Below are positions 12,108-22,442 of a DNA stretch of 64,000 bases, piece after piece (positions within the stretch are counted from its first letter, which is position 1; every line of letters begins with the position of its first letter). This stretch comes from Lantana camara (Eukaryota; Streptophyta; Magnoliopsida; Lamiales; Verbenaceae). The stretch covers positions 34,640,501-34,704,500 of the forward strand of contig CM074865.1 in the NCBI GenBank assembly GCA_037501455.1, given 5' to 3'. Under the pieces are notes generated by a model. It was not told where the DNA came from and did no database searches. It worked only from the letters and a program-made list of their open reading frames with translations. The position numbers were made by a program, and so were the translations under genes.

Positions 12108-12306
12108 CGGGGACTTGGTGTGAGTGGCTATCCGGGGAGGCATGGGCTGACGGTGATCCCTCACACTAGTTCCCACCAAACTACGGTTATACCGGGCCTC
12201 GCCAGGAGTTGGGCTGGGAATGGGAGCCGAGCGCCATCTGGGGAGTCATGTAACCCCTTTTGGTCATTGATTGGGTGGCCGGGCCTTGCAAACCCATCCA
12301 CCACCC
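12108..12306 (+). promoter_or_regulatory. paired hairpin module in the LTR of A
   Basis: Hairpin 1 pairs GTGTGAG (12118-12124) with CTCACAC (12160-12166), extended outward by ACT/AGT and GGG/CCC. Hairpin 2 (12273-12306) pairs GGGTGG with CCACCC and GGG with CCC, and exposes TTGCAA. The copy in the 3' LTR is at 36132-36330. The module lies between the mini-exon donor and the last acceptor. Its role is unknown; RNA dimerisation or packaging is possible. Confidence 0.6.
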
Positions 12307-13066
12307 GGAGGAAGAAGTTGTATATGACCGATTGACTAGAATCGAATGATTGTGCACAAAAGAATAATTGTATGATCGAAAATGGTAAATTGATTGAATG
12401 CATTAATAATGAATTACACAAGGTGTTGGTTGGAGATAATACATGCCCACTCGCCCGGCCACAGAAGACCTATTGGAAATTGATTGTTATAATCCCTTTG
12501 ATGATTTCTTCTCACCCACTTGGGAAATGCTTTTAAAACCTCACTTGGGATTATAACTTGGATGTGATTGTTTAAATACCATTGTATAGTATACGTATGC
12601 CCTGATTTTATACCCAGCAGTCCCTTTTGGACTAAACCCGTTTGATTTTCAGCTGTACAAGTGTCAGTGGAGCTAGGCGAGAATTCGAGTCGTTGTGTCT
12701 TGCATTCGTCTCTAGCTCTTGTATTTTGGTCTTACACTTGCATACTCATACTTATGATTATTGTATTTTGGAGCGTATATGATAGATTAGGCCGTGATGG
12801 CTCTTTTGGATACTTGCATATTGTAAATGAATTATTTTTGGAGCTTGAACGCTCATGGTATATATATGATAAATGATCAGTTATTGCTTCCGCTTCAATG
12901 TTTTGCTCTGATTTTATGGTTTAAGGGTTAGTCCCGCCTAGCATAGCGTGTGTGTATATCCCCGTTCGCCGTGATTTAGCTCCGGTATAGAGTCTCCATT
13001 TCATATTCGGGCGGGGTCTCGGTGCGAGGGATGTGGTACCTTGCGCTCGGGTGCTACATCCTTGAG

Positions 13067-13084
13067 TGGTATCAGAGCTTCGGG
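13067..13084 (+). other. primer-binding site of element A
   Basis: TGGTATCAGAGCTTCGGG begins 8 nt after the LTR. Its first 12 nt match the complement of the 3' end of plant initiator Met-tRNA. It is followed at once by a small hairpin, GGGTTGCAAAACCC, with TTGCAA in the loop. Confidence 0.85.
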
Positions 13085-13271
13085 TTGCAAAACCCAGGCT
13101 CTCGTGTCGTGTGAGTCTATCTAGGTCGTTCGGCTTAGGAACTAATTGACAATGTGTTGCATATGCATCTCTTTTGTGCTCAATTGATTTAAATTTCGAA
13201 TTTTGATTGAATTAATTGCATTATCATGCATAAACTAAACTTAGCACGAATTTTCAGTGTTTATTGACAGG

Positions 13272-13313
13272 ATGCCTCCACGTAGACATCGGGATCGATC
13301 TGCAGATCAGCAC
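13272..13313 (+). pseudogene. start of the gag gene of element A, split by A2
   Basis: An ATG at 13272, just after AG-rich acceptor-like sequence (TTTTCAG ending 13257 and GACAG ending 13270), opens a basic peptide. After 14 codons the frame is cut by the TGTAACAG start of A2. Gag resumes at 25779 beyond A2. AGCAC (13309-13313) is repeated at 25774-25778. Confidence 0.75.
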
Positions 13314-14459
13314 TGTAACAGCCCGACTCAGGGCCAAGTTGAGAAAGGTAAGTAAAGGGTTGCTCAAGAAGCGTTTATAACCTCGATCCTTATTAATCAT
13401 CTTCATGCATTGCATTTTATGTGACCTATATGCTTTTATATGATATAATTTAATTAAATGTTCGTAGATTTAATTCTTTTCTCTATTTAATTTATACTTT
13501 GAAACTCTTTGCATAAAATCCTAGAATTCTAGTATTCATTCCTTTCCAGCACCTAAAACCCCTTCATATACTTCAAAACCCATTCCTACAGTTTTAGGTT
13601 GGAAATTACAAAAATACCCCTACAGCTCAAAAATATTCCTACATTTCCCGAAACACTTTCACTATCCAATATTTTAACCAAAAGAATCCTCACATTATTT
13701 CGAGGATCGTGATACTCTCCGTGAACCACAATTCCCATCCTAACTCCCGTAGTATCAAAAACCGGCAAAAAACCCTAGCTTATGATTCGATCATCAATAA
13801 ATCCTTATTCATCTACTTTTTGATATTCAAAATTATAGCCAAAACGACCCTCAAATTATTTTATGAATTTTCATGCATTTACCAAAAACTCGATTTCACC
13901 CATAGCATATTTATAAATATTTTCCTATTTAAAAATCATCATTTTATTTTAAAACAATTAGCTTTTAATCAATAGTCGAAATTATACTTAAAACGATCCT
14001 TGAATTTTCCTCTACATTATAGTGATTTTTCCAAACTCTAAACTTTATCATAGCTTCGTTTATATAATTTTCTTATGATTTTCATCATCTTTAGTACTCA
14101 TAATTTATAAACAAAAACTCCAAATATTTCATATTTATAATCAAAACGAAGCTCGTTTTTCACTCATTCTATTATTAATTCACTACATCAAAATTTTATC
14201 TCTCGACTCTTGAATAAATTTTATATTATTTTTACATTTATTTTTAATCAAAATGACATCATCCATGACCTCATGGTCTTCTAGAAGGATTAAACAAATG
14301 GGCATAATTTTTCCACATTTCCTAGTTAATTACCTAGCATTTGTTCATGAAATAATTTAACCACATCTCCAACTTAATTACCAAGCATTTGTTCAAATCT
14401 TAGGCAACCACATCTCCCATAAACTTTCATTTATTGCTTAGAAACCCCTCATGACTACC

Positions 14460-14467
14460 TATAAATA
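14460..14467 (+). promoter_or_regulatory. TATA box of the A2 LTR
   Basis: TATAAATA is followed about 30 bp downstream by CA-rich sequence (about 14495) that would suit a transcription start. The second copy is at 23589-23596 in the 3' LTR. It is the best core-promoter match in the LTR. It puts the U3/R border near 14490, so the donor at 14564 would be about 70 nt into the RNA. Confidence 0.6.
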
Positions 14468-14563
14468 CCCCCCTTAAGCCTCATTTATACCTCACAATTC
14501 AACACACAAAATTCACTCTCTCCTTCTCCATTCTCACGCCACAACCCTCTCTCTCTCTACAAG

Positions 14564-14565
14564 GT
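14564..14565 (+). promoter_or_regulatory. predicted 5' splice donor in the A2 leader
   Basis: CTACAAG|GTATGT follows a CTCTCTCTCT tract. Pairing with the acceptor GTGATTTCAG ending 17996 would remove 3.4 kb, including the primer site and ORF1, and put the gag ATG (18005) 8 nt into the next exon. Internal exons at 15490-15545 and from 16311 could also be included. Confidence 0.45.
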
Positions 14566-15489
14566 ATGTTTTCTTCTATTATTTCATGTTTTATATAATG
14601 TTCTTAGTATAGAAATAATAGTAGCATGCCTAGGATTAATTAAATTATGCTTTAGGAATTTATTTTATGAAATATGTGCATAATTGTTAGTTTAAATAAT
14701 AATGTGAGCACATTATGAAATTTTATTCAATTAAATGCATGAATTATGATATGATATAATGTTCTTATATATTTAAATGCTTATGATCTTGTTTGAATAA
14801 ATTCATGCCTATAGTAATTTATTTAGAATTATTTTTCATAGAAAGTTCATATATTTTGCTATGTTAAGCTTTAATCTTATGTTATGAATATGAATGTGAT
14901 AGAACATGTTACACACCCTCTTTGAATATTCAAATGAGCTTAAGAACATGTTCATAATGTTCTTGGATAAGTGTGTGTGCATGTGTGTGCCGTGAGTTAT
15001 GTGTGGGTGTGTATGAATTAATTTTGTGTTATAAAGTGTTTAATTCATATGAAATTGAATAGTAAATGTTTTTAATAGTAATTTTGACTTTTTGGTCAAC
15101 CAAAATCCCATTTATTTCGAAATTATTTCAAAAACAATTATAAAATAAGTTTTGGAATTTTTAAAGAAATAATTTCCCCAAATTTTCCAAAAATCAATAA
15201 ACTATGTAATATTTTTCAAAAGATAACCTACATTGTCAAATTAAACCTTGAATTTCATTTTAAACCTTACAATTAGAATTATAATATAGTCAATAAATAT
15301 TTGATTAGTTAAAGATCCCATAAACCCTGAATTTATTAATTAAACGGGTGAATTTAGGGTTTACCGGGAAATCTTTAACGCAATACATAATGTGTACCTT
15401 CTATAATTATTTACTACATTGTTGTGTGCAATTGGATTAGTTAGGAACTAAGAACCTAGTTCTAAGTCAGTAGTAGTTATTACTTTCAG

Positions 15490-15545
15490 GCGAATATAGG
15501 ATCGAAGAGTGGAATCCTCACAGTTCCACTTAAGTCTCGATACCG
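15490..15545 (+). other. predicted 56-nt leader mini-exon in LTR A2
   Basis: Acceptor TATTACTTTCAG before it and donor ATACCG|GTGAGG after it. It contains the self-pairing words GTGGAA and TTCCAC. The second copy is at 24619-24674. Position and order match the mini-exons of LTR A and LTR B although the sequences differ. Confidence 0.4.
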
Positions 15546-15771
15546 GTGAGGGTTTTAAATCTTTTCAACTGAAATCATGATAAAATACTTTACTTTATTT
15601 TCTTGAATTTCCTTTCAAGTTATTCTTCCCTTTATGGGAAGGTAATTCTTGTTAATTATTGAAAACATACATTTACCCGAGAAGTACTTAGTACCTTTTT
15701 ACGGGTAAATATTCTCGTCTTGCAAGTAAAAATTATTGTTTTTCCTATGGGCCCGGTGGTCTTGGTAGAAG

Positions 15772-15935
15772 TAGTAGTCCGGGAGGCACGGGCCGAGGAC
15801 TACTATTATACCAGCCGCCAACTAGATCTTGGTGGTGGTCTAACTGGAGGTTAGTTATTCCACACCAAGTGACGGGAAAAGGTACGCCCCTCCCACAATC
15901 TTGTTCATCGTCACTAGGGCTTGCAACCCTACGTG
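15772..15935 (+). promoter_or_regulatory. paired hairpin module in the LTR of A2
   Basis: Hairpin 1 pairs TAGTAGTCC (15772-15780) with GGACTACTA (15797-15805), around a loop like that of LTR A (CCGGGAGGCACGGGC). Hairpin 2 (about 15910-15936) pairs GTCACTAGGG with CCCTACGTGAC, one bulge, with the loop CTTGCAA. The second copy is at 24901-25065. The stem sequences differ from A and B, but the fold and the TTGCAA loop are kept. Confidence 0.6.
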
Positions 15936-16651
15936 ACACCGGAGGAAGAAGGATGGTACTCTCGTATTTGTTTTATTAAGTACCGGCACCTTGATCAGTG
16001 TCGTTACTATTTTTCTCGGATTTTACGGTGTTAAGGTTGGAGACGCCTAACTTGCGGGCATAAAATCATTTTCAAAACGGTTCATAAAGTTTCTAAAGTA
16101 TAGCCTATATTCCCCCTACTCCTATTTCAACCAAATATGAACCGGATATTATTGTCATATACTTATTTGTTATTATATGATATATACATTTCAAATCAAG
16201 ACTTTCTTGGTCAAAACATTTTCAAAATCTTACTTAAAATCCTAAATCTCAAACCCCCGTCACTTAGTCATTTTGACTAACCCTCCTACTCTTTTAATTC
16301 ATGGTTTCAGGAATCATTCCAGCGACGCCTTAGAGGTATCTTGAAGCTTTAAGGTGTCACTTACCAGTCATTTAGATTAATCACAAGTGCATGTACAGCT
16401 TTCAATAAGCACTCTTTCGTGAATATAAACCTATCGTTGTAATTACTTATCCAACTTAATATCACGTGTCTCGTTATATATTATTCCCCTTTTACTGTTT
16501 AAGTTTATTTTTCCGTTGCATTTAAATTTTATACTCTGGTATTGTATAGTCTTGTCCGTTCGCCGAAGTATTTCTCGAGTGCTAGGTCTCACATCCACTC
16601 GGGAAGTACAACGGTGCGGGGTTGTAGTGTTAAGGGGCGCTACAACTAAGG

Positions 16652-16669
16652 TGGTATCAGAGCATCAGG
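16652..16669 (+). other. primer-binding site of element A2
   Basis: TGGTATCAGAGCATCAGG starts 7 nt after the LTR. Its first 12 nt fit initiator Met-tRNA. Confidence 0.85.
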
Positions 16670-16767
16670 TTTAGACAAAGAGAACTTAATCTAAACATTA
16701 GATAGAGAATGTATTTCACTATAATTTCTTTGCCCTAATAATTTGTAAAGTGTTTTTCTAGAGTAAA

Positions 16768-17523
16768 ATGGCTGGCTTCGGTGAGCTTCTACATTCTGAT
16801 AGCATTGAGTGGCTGGATCAGTATGAGCCTCCTAGGACCTTAGTAGTTACTCGTAGTGGAGGTCCTAGATACTATCCTTGGCAGAGGATTAGGCAGCATA
16901 GTCAGGGTTCACATCAGGAGGCCTTTCCCGGGTATGCCTATCCGAACAGAGCAGTTCACCTATTAGAGGCCGAGAGAGATGCCTACTTTTATGAGTATCA
17001 GAGGACCGGTGAGTATAGACTGGAGGCTGAGAGGAACCGAGAGATGGCTAGACAGACAGCAGTGGATCGTGACCATGCTCGGGACCAGCTAGCCGCATCT
17101 CAGATCGCTATCTCCCAGTTAGCATCACGAGTAGCCGAGCTCGAGGAGGACGTGCTTAGTTTGACTCTGGATCGTGAGGCTTCTATAGTGATTCACGACC
17201 AGTACCGAGCCCAGATGAGGAGCCGTTTGGAGGACGCACTTCACCTGAACGATACTCAGGTTATGGAGCAGGTTCTAGAGATGCAGCCCGGACCCGCAGT
17301 AGCCCATTCTGGAGACAGTGAGGCTTCAGATGCTATAGCCCATTCTGATGAGGACGAGGAGGAGCCCCAGCAGGACGATGAGCTTGGCGAGGATGTTGAT
17401 GGACTACACGTTGTTCCGGAGGAGGAGGATAGTGTTGAGCCCAGCGAGGAGTGGAGTCCTATTAGGGTTCCAGATTCAGATGATACAGTCGACCTCGAGG
17501 CAGGTAGTGCTACAGAGGATTGA
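16768..17523 (+). CDS. extra ORF of A2 (ORF1), unknown function
   Basis: An open frame of 251 codons between the primer site and gag-pol. I do not recognise a family. Residues 1-60 are mixed and aromatic-rich. Residues about 65-165 are charged and regular, probably a coiled coil (EAERDAYFYEYQRTGEYRLE, later RVAELEEDVLSLTLDRE). Residues about 180-251 are very acidic, with runs such as DEDEEEP and PEEEDSVEP. There is no signal peptide or membrane segment. Element A has no counterpart: only about 190 bp separate its primer site from gag. The ORF lies inside the predicted leader intron, so unspliced RNA would encode ORF1 and spliced RNA gag-pol (inference). Its survival as an open frame in a young element supports a real protein. 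A co-opted host fragment is another possibility. Confidence 0.65.
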   Translation: MAGFGELLHSDSIEWLDQYEPPRTLVVTRSGGPRYYPWQRIRQHSQGSHQEAFPGYAYPNRAVHLLEAERDAYFYEYQRTGEYRLEAERNREMARQTAVDRDHARDQLAASQIAISQLASRVAELEEDVLSLTLDREASIVIHDQYRAQMRSRLEDALHLNDTQVMEQVLEMQPGPAVAHSGDSEASDAIAHSDEDEEEPQQDDELGEDVDGLHVVPEEEDSVEPSEEWSPIRVPDSDDTVDLEAGSATED

Positions 17524-18004
17524 GTTCTGGCCATGAGATACGAGGTACAGTATATAGGATAGTTATTCGGGGGTATGTAGCAGCCAGTGGAGACACTCCC
17601 CATTTTTGCAGCAGTACATAGTAGCAGCAGCGGACAGTAGCAGCTTTGACCTACTAGGAGTGACAGTACTTGTAGGGTGTAACTCGAGGTAGATCGGGTC
17701 CACCCCCCCTTTCTTTTTGCTTTTACTTTTGTAGCTCTCGAAGCATACTAACCTTGATGCATATATATATGACGCATTTTGATCATTTTACACTGTTATT
17801 TCATGTTACTTTACATTTCTGCATCATGAGTCTTAGAGTCGCTTCAAGATACCAGCAGGACCGTGAGTACTAATGTTATTTCTTTCTGCACTTTATCTTT
17901 GATGATTGATGTTATTTGGTGATTATTGTTCTGAAATGATCTTTGAGACATTCTTACCCCACATGCATTATATTTCCTATGTAATTGTGATTTCAGCATT
18001 CATC
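17524..18004 (+). other. ORF1 to gag-pol spacer of A2
   Basis: Non-coding. It has CAG/AGCAGC-rich sequence (17580-17650), a pyrimidine tract ending in TTTTGTAG near 17733 that could act as a splice acceptor, and a second acceptor GTGATTTCAG at 17987-17996, just before the gag ATG. Confidence 0.5.
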
Positions 18005-21000
18005 ATGCCTCTACGAAAGACACTACGAAACAATTCTCCTTCACCACAAGATCCACCAGGACACCCCGAACTCGTAGAAGCCTTAAGGCAGTTCGTTCGA
18101 ACTTGTACACCTGGAAATAACCCTACCAACGAGCGATCCTTAGAAAGGTTTCTCCGAATGAATCCCCCAAAATTCTTTGGAGAACCTAACGACCTGAAGG
18201 CTGAAAACTGGATAGCTAGTTTGGAAAAGATTTATGAAGCTATGGATATATTTCCCGAGGAACGGGAACGAGTGCAGTATGCAGCCTTTCTTTTAGAAGG
18301 ACCCGCTTTGAGTTGGTGGAAGCACGTCAAGCTAACTTGGATAGAAGACCACACTGATTACAGTTGGGCGGAGTTTGTGAAGGAATTTCAAAATAAGTAT
18401 ATTCCTCAAGTGATAAGGGACACTCGAGAAGCTGAATTCATGACTTTAACACAAGGTTATATGTCAGTAGCAGAATACGAGGCAAGGTTTGTGAGGCTAA
18501 TCCAGTATGCTCCACATATTTTAAATGATGAACGAAGGAAGACCAAGCGATTCATTGATGGATTGAAGCCAGACCTTCGATGGGCTTTAGCTTCATTAGA
18601 TATTGAAACTTATAACAAAGCAGTCGATAAAGCCCTAAAAACCGAAGCAGCTCACAAGAATATTCGTCTGGCAGCTAATCGCCCTGGTCCCCCTCAAAAT
18701 AAGCCCTCTCAAGGAATGAAACGACCCGCTGGACCATCCAGCCAGAAATTTGGGAAGAAACCCACACCAGCCCAGCAAAAGCCTAAGTCAGTTCCGTCTA
18801 ATTCACAAGAGGAGATCACTTGTGAATATTGTCACAAACCGGGACATACTGAACAAGACTGTCGAAAGAAAGCTGGCACATGTTTGTGGTGTGGAGACCC
18901 TAATCACCAGTTTAATACATGCCCAAAGAAACCGGGGCTTAAGGAAAAGGAGAAGACTGTGGGAAAATCTGGAAAGCCACTTGTCAAAGGAAAAGCTTAC
19001 GCGTTGGAAGGAAACGAGGATCCAGACCCTTCGGATATTGTGGAAGGTACGGTACACATCTTAAACACGCCAGTTAAGGTCTTATATGACCCTGGTGCCA
19101 CGCATTCATTCATTGCATCCAATTTATGTGCGCGTTTAAATTTTCCACTTGAATGCTCATCATATAATTTCGAGATAAGTTCCCCTTTGGGAGCTTGTTT
19201 AATAACGGATCGAGTATATAAACGCTGCCCTATACAAATTGGTGATCGTTACTACCCAATGGATCTTATTGAACTTCCGATAACGAGATATGGAATTATT
19301 CTGGGAATGGATTGGCTCTACAAATACCATGCTAAGTTGGATTGTTTCAAGAAAGAAATCATCTTAGGACAAGATGAAAGTAGGATTCTTGAAGACAAGA
19401 GATCAGTGGCAATCATTTCTATGACAGAAGCTAAGAAGTTGGTTCAGAAGGGAGCTACAGGGTTCATTGCCTATCTCCTAAATAGGCCAAAGGACCAACT
19501 TAAAGTTGAGGAGGTAGAAGTGGTAAATGAGTTTCTCGACGTTTTTCCAGAACACCTAAACTCACTACCACCAGATCGCGAGTTAGAATTTGTAATCGAT
19601 ACGATTCCTGGGGCAGAGCCTTTCTCTAAAACCCCTTATCGGATGGCCCCAGCCGAACTTCAAGAGTTGAGAAAACAACTTGATGATTTGATTGAATCAG
19701 GATACATCCGTCCCAGTACATCACCTTGGGGAGCACCAGTGTTGTTTGTAAAGAAGAAAGATGGGACATTACGGATGTGCATCGATTACCGAGAACTTAA
19801 TCGAATGACCATAAAGAACAAATACCCTCTACCCCATATAGAGGAGTTATTTGATGTCCTTCAAGGATCTCGAGTCTATTCCAAGTTAGACTTAAGGCAA
19901 GGGTATTATCAATTAAAGATTAGGGAGAAAGATATCCCTAAAACAGCTTTCAATACCCGCTACGGACACTTTGAATTCATAGTAATGCCTTTCGGATTGA
20001 CCAATGCACCTGCTGCATTCATGGACATGATGCACCGGATATTCCGACCATGTTTGGATAAATTTGTGGTCATTTTCATCGATGACATACTGGTATTTTC
20101 CAAAACACCTGAGGAACATGCTGAACATCTTCGCATAGTGTTAAGTACTTTGCGAGATCATAAGCTATATGCTAAGTTCAGTAAATGTGAGTTCTGGATA
20201 GAAAAAGTTGCATTCCTCGGACATATAATCTCGGGATCAGGTGTTGAGGTAGATCCTTCAAAGATTGAAGCAATTACAAATTGGAAAGTACCAAGGAATC
20301 CCTCAGAGGTGAGAAGTTTCCTAGGACTTGCAGGCTATTACCGCAGGTTTGTAAAGGACTTCTCTAAGATAGCCGCACCTCTTACAAAGTTAACAAAGAA
20401 GGAAAGAAAGTTTGAATGGACTGAACAATGCGAACAAAGTTTTCAAGAATTAAAGCAACGATTGACATCTGCACCAGTACTAACCTTACCTGAAGGGAAG
20501 GAAGGTTATACAGTCTATACCGATGCCTCTAAAGAAGGGCTAGGTTGCGTATTAATGCAGCACGGAAAAGTGATAGCCTATGCCTCAAGAAAGCTCAAAC
20601 CTCATGAGGAAAACTACCCTACTCATGACTTGGAACTAGCAGCAATTGTGTTTGCTCTTGTCAAGTGGAGACATTATCTTTACGGGGTTACCTTTGAAGT
20701 TTTCACTGATCATAAGAGCCTACGGTATCTTTTTACTCAAAAGGAGTTAAATATGAGGCAAAGGAGATGGATGGAATTTCTGGAAGATTACGACTGTGTA
20801 ATCCAGTACCATCCAGGAAAAGCTAACGTAGTGGCTGATGCTTTAAGTCGGAAATCAAGCTTAGCATCACTCTCAAGAAAGCCTTCAAGTAACCCACGAA
20901 AATCGGTGAAAGTAATCTCACGAGCTCGATTAGCAAATTTAGTGGTATTGTCACCACTAAAGGAAAAGATAAAAGAAGCTCAGGCTCAAGATGAATGGAT

Positions 21001-22414
21001 TCAGAAATGTCTCAAATCCAAGGAAAAGGATCTTGAAGAAAAATTCAAAACCGATGATCAAGGGATTTTGAGATACAAGGATCGGGTCTGCGTGCCTAAT
21101 GTCATTCGAAAGGAAATATTGGACGAGGCACACAAAACTCGTTACTCGATACATCCCGGAGGAACTAAGATGTATCAAGACCTCAAGAAACATTTCTGGT
21201 GGAACGGCATGAAAAGAGACATAACCAATTACATCAAGAAATGTCTAACTTGTCAACAAGTTAAAGCAGAACATCAGAGACCTGGAGGATTGTTGCAACC
21301 ATTATCTATCCCTACTTGGAAATGGGATCAGGTAACAATGGATTTTGTTTATGGATTACCCAAGGTTAAAGGAGGATTTGATGGTATTTGGGTTATCATC
21401 GATAGATTAACAAAATCCGCACATTTCTTACCTGTCAAAGCAACTGATAAAGTTAACTCGCTAGCAAAGCTCTATCAAAAGGAAATTATTCGGTTGCATG
21501 GAGTACCTCTTGGAATAGTTTCAGACAGGGACCCAAAGTTCACTTCACAACTTTGGCAAAACATTCAAGAAATGATGGGTACCAAGTTAAACTTCAGCAC
21601 CGCAGCACATCCTCAGACCGACGGGCAATCTGAAAGAACCATCCGATACCTGGAAGATATGTTAAGGGCTTGTGCCTTAGATTTCCAAGATAATTGGAAA
21701 GATTGCCTACCCCTTGTGGAGTTTGCATACAACAACAGCTATCAAGCTTCTATCCAAGCTGCACCTTACGAGGCTTTATATGGAAGAAAATGTAGATCTC
21801 CATTATACTGGGATATGGATGAAACCAAGGAAATTAAAAGGAAACCCCGAGGGAATATTGCTAAGAGATGGGTAGAAGAAGCAACAGAGAAAGTTGAAAT
21901 CATCAAGCAGAAAATGAAAGCTGCCCAAGATCGGCAGAAAAGTTATGCTGATAATCGAAGAAGGGACATAGAATTCGCAGTAGGCGAAAAGGTATTCTTG
22001 AAAGCATCTCCAAGAAAAGGGTTTACACGAATTGGGAAAGGAGGAAAGCTAAACCCTCGATATATTGGACCTTTTGAGATACTGGAACGTATCGGTCCAA
22101 CAGCCTATCGCCTAGACCTACCAGCAAGTCTTACTGGGATACATAACGTATTCCATGTGTCCCAACTTCGAAAATACTTTGCTGATGATTCACATATCCT
22201 ACCTGTGGAAGAAGTACCATTAGAACCCGACCTTACTTATGAAGTAAAACCAGTCAGAATCTTGGATAGGAAATTCCAAGAGTTGAGAAACAAAAGGATT
22301 CCCCTCGTTAGAATCTTATGGAAAAGAAATGGTACAGAAGAACAGACTTGGGAAACAGAGGAAAAGATGTTGAAACATTATCCAGGACTTTTCAAGGACA
22401 GTAATAGAATCTGA
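18005..22414 (+). CDS. gag-pol: A2 gag-pol polyprotein (chromovirus)
   Basis: One frame of 1469 codons from ATG 18005. The frame is open further upstream to 17906, but the ATG 8 nt after an acceptor-like TTTCAG, with a basic Gag start, fits better. Gag has two zinc knuckles, CX2CX4HX4C, from Cys273 and Cys293. The protease has [10 protein letters not shown], with Asp362 in the active-site motif. Reverse transcriptase follows ([12 protein letters not shown]; catalytic FIDD 691-694), then RNase H (YTDAS, Asp840). Integrase has an HHCC zinc part and a D-D-35-E core: Asp1113, Asp1174, Glu1210. The last 50 or so residues (about 1413-1463) form a chromodomain-like tail ending in a TWETEEKM segment. 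In chromoviruses this tail is thought to direct integration to certain chromatin marks. No stop or frameshift is present. It is probably functional and could supply proteins to element B. Confidence 0.95.
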   Translation: MPLRKTLRNNSPSPQDPPGHPELVEALRQFVRTCTPGNNPTNERSLERFLRMNPPKFFGEPNDLKAENWIASLEKIYEAMDIFPEERERVQYAAFLLEGPALSWWKHVKLTWIEDHTDYSWAEFVKEFQNKYIPQVIRDTREAEFMTLTQGYMSVAEYEARFVRLIQYAPHILNDERRKTKRFIDGLKPDLRWALASLDIETYNKAVDKALKTEAAHKNIRLAANRPGPPQNKPSQGMKRPAGPSSQKFGKKPTPAQQKPKSVPSNSQEEITCEYCHKPGHTEQDCRKKAGTCLWCGDPNHQFNTCPKKPGLKEKEKTVGKSGKPLVKGKAYALEGNEDPDPSDIVEGTVHILNTPVKVLYDPGATHSFIASNLCARLNFPLECSSYNFEISSPLGACLITDRVYKRCPIQIGDRYYPMDLIELPITRYGIILGMDWLYKYHAKLDCFKKEIILGQDESRILEDKRSVAIISMTEAKKLVQKGATGFIAYLLNRPKDQLKVEEVEVVNEFLDVFPEHLNSLPPDRELEFVIDTIPGAEPFSKTPYRMAPAELQELRKQLDDLIESGYIRPSTSPWGAPVLFVKKKDGTLRMCIDYRELNRMTIKNKYPLPHIEELFDVLQGSRVYSKLDLRQGYYQLKIREKDIPKTAFNTRYGHFEFIVMPFGLTNAPAAFMDMMHRIFRPCLDKFVVIFIDDILVFSKTPEEHAEHLRIVLSTLRDHKLYAKFSKCEFWIEKVAFLGHIISGSGVEVDPSKIEAITNWKVPRNPSEVRSFLGLAGYYRRFVKDFSKIAAPLTKLTKKERKFEWTEQCEQSFQELKQRLTSAPVLTLPEGKEGYTVYTDASKEGLGCVLMQHGKVIAYASRKLKPHEENYPTHDLELAAIVFALVKWRHYLYGVTFEVFTDHKSLRYLFTQKELNMRQRRWMEFLEDYDCVIQYHPGKANVVADALSRKSSLASLSRKPSSNPRKSVKVISRARLANLVVLSPLKEKIKEAQAQDEWIQKCLKSKEKDLEEKFKTDDQGILRYKDRVCVPNVIRKEILDEAHKTRYSIHPGGTKMYQDLKKHFWWNGMKRDITNYIKKCLTCQQVKAEHQRPGGLLQPLSIPTWKWDQVTMDFVYGLPKVKGGFDGIWVIIDRLTKSAHFLPVKATDKVNSLAKLYQKEIIRLHGVPLGIVSDRDPKFTSQLWQNIQEMMGTKLNFSTAAHPQTDGQSERTIRYLEDMLRACALDFQDNWKDCLPLVEFAYNNSYQASIQAAPYEALYGRKCRSPLYWDMDETKEIKRKPRGNIAKRWVEEATEKVEIIKQKMKAAQDRQKSYADNRRRDIEFAVGEKVFLKASPRKGFTRIGKGGKLNPRYIGPFEILERIGPTAYRLDLPASLTGIHNVFHVSQLRKYFADDSHILPVEEVPLEPDLTYEVKPVRILDRKFQELRNKRIPLVRILWKRNGTEEQTWETEEKMLKHYPGLFKDSNRI

Positions 22415-22428
22415 GGACAGATTCTTTT

Positions 22429-22442
22429 AAAGGGGGGAAGAT
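22429..22442 (+). other. polypurine tract of A2
   Basis: AAAGGGGGGAAGAT lies directly before the 3' LTR. It would prime plus-strand DNA synthesis. Elements A and B have the related AAGGGGGAGAG before their LTRs. Confidence 0.85.

Larger units (their letters stand above)
9275..13058 (+). repeat. 5' LTR of element A
   Basis: Begins TGAGACGCCCCGATATTTCG and ends GGGTGCTACA. The 3' copy (33443) begins TGTGACGCCCCG. Without the 135-bp MITE it is about 3.64 kb and is nearly the same as the 3' copy, with scattered substitutions. Internal landmarks: donor AAG|GTAAG at 10316; GC-rich hairpins 10956-11065; mini-exon 11854-11919 (TTGCACAG before it, GTGGGT after it); two hairpins at 12108-12306; acceptor GATTTTCAG ending 12652. 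The same order is found in the LTRs of A2 and B. Confidence 0.85.
13314..16644 (+). repeat. 5' LTR of element A2
   Basis: Runs from TGTAACAGCCCGACTC to GGGGCGCTACA. It contains a TATA box at 14460, a donor AAG|GTATGT at 14564, a mini-exon 15490-15545, a hairpin pair 15772-15935 and an acceptor GGTTTCAG ending 16310. No gene lies in it: the small open frames at 13586-13975 and 15745-15939 recur identically in the 3' LTR and look fortuitous. Confidence 0.95.
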
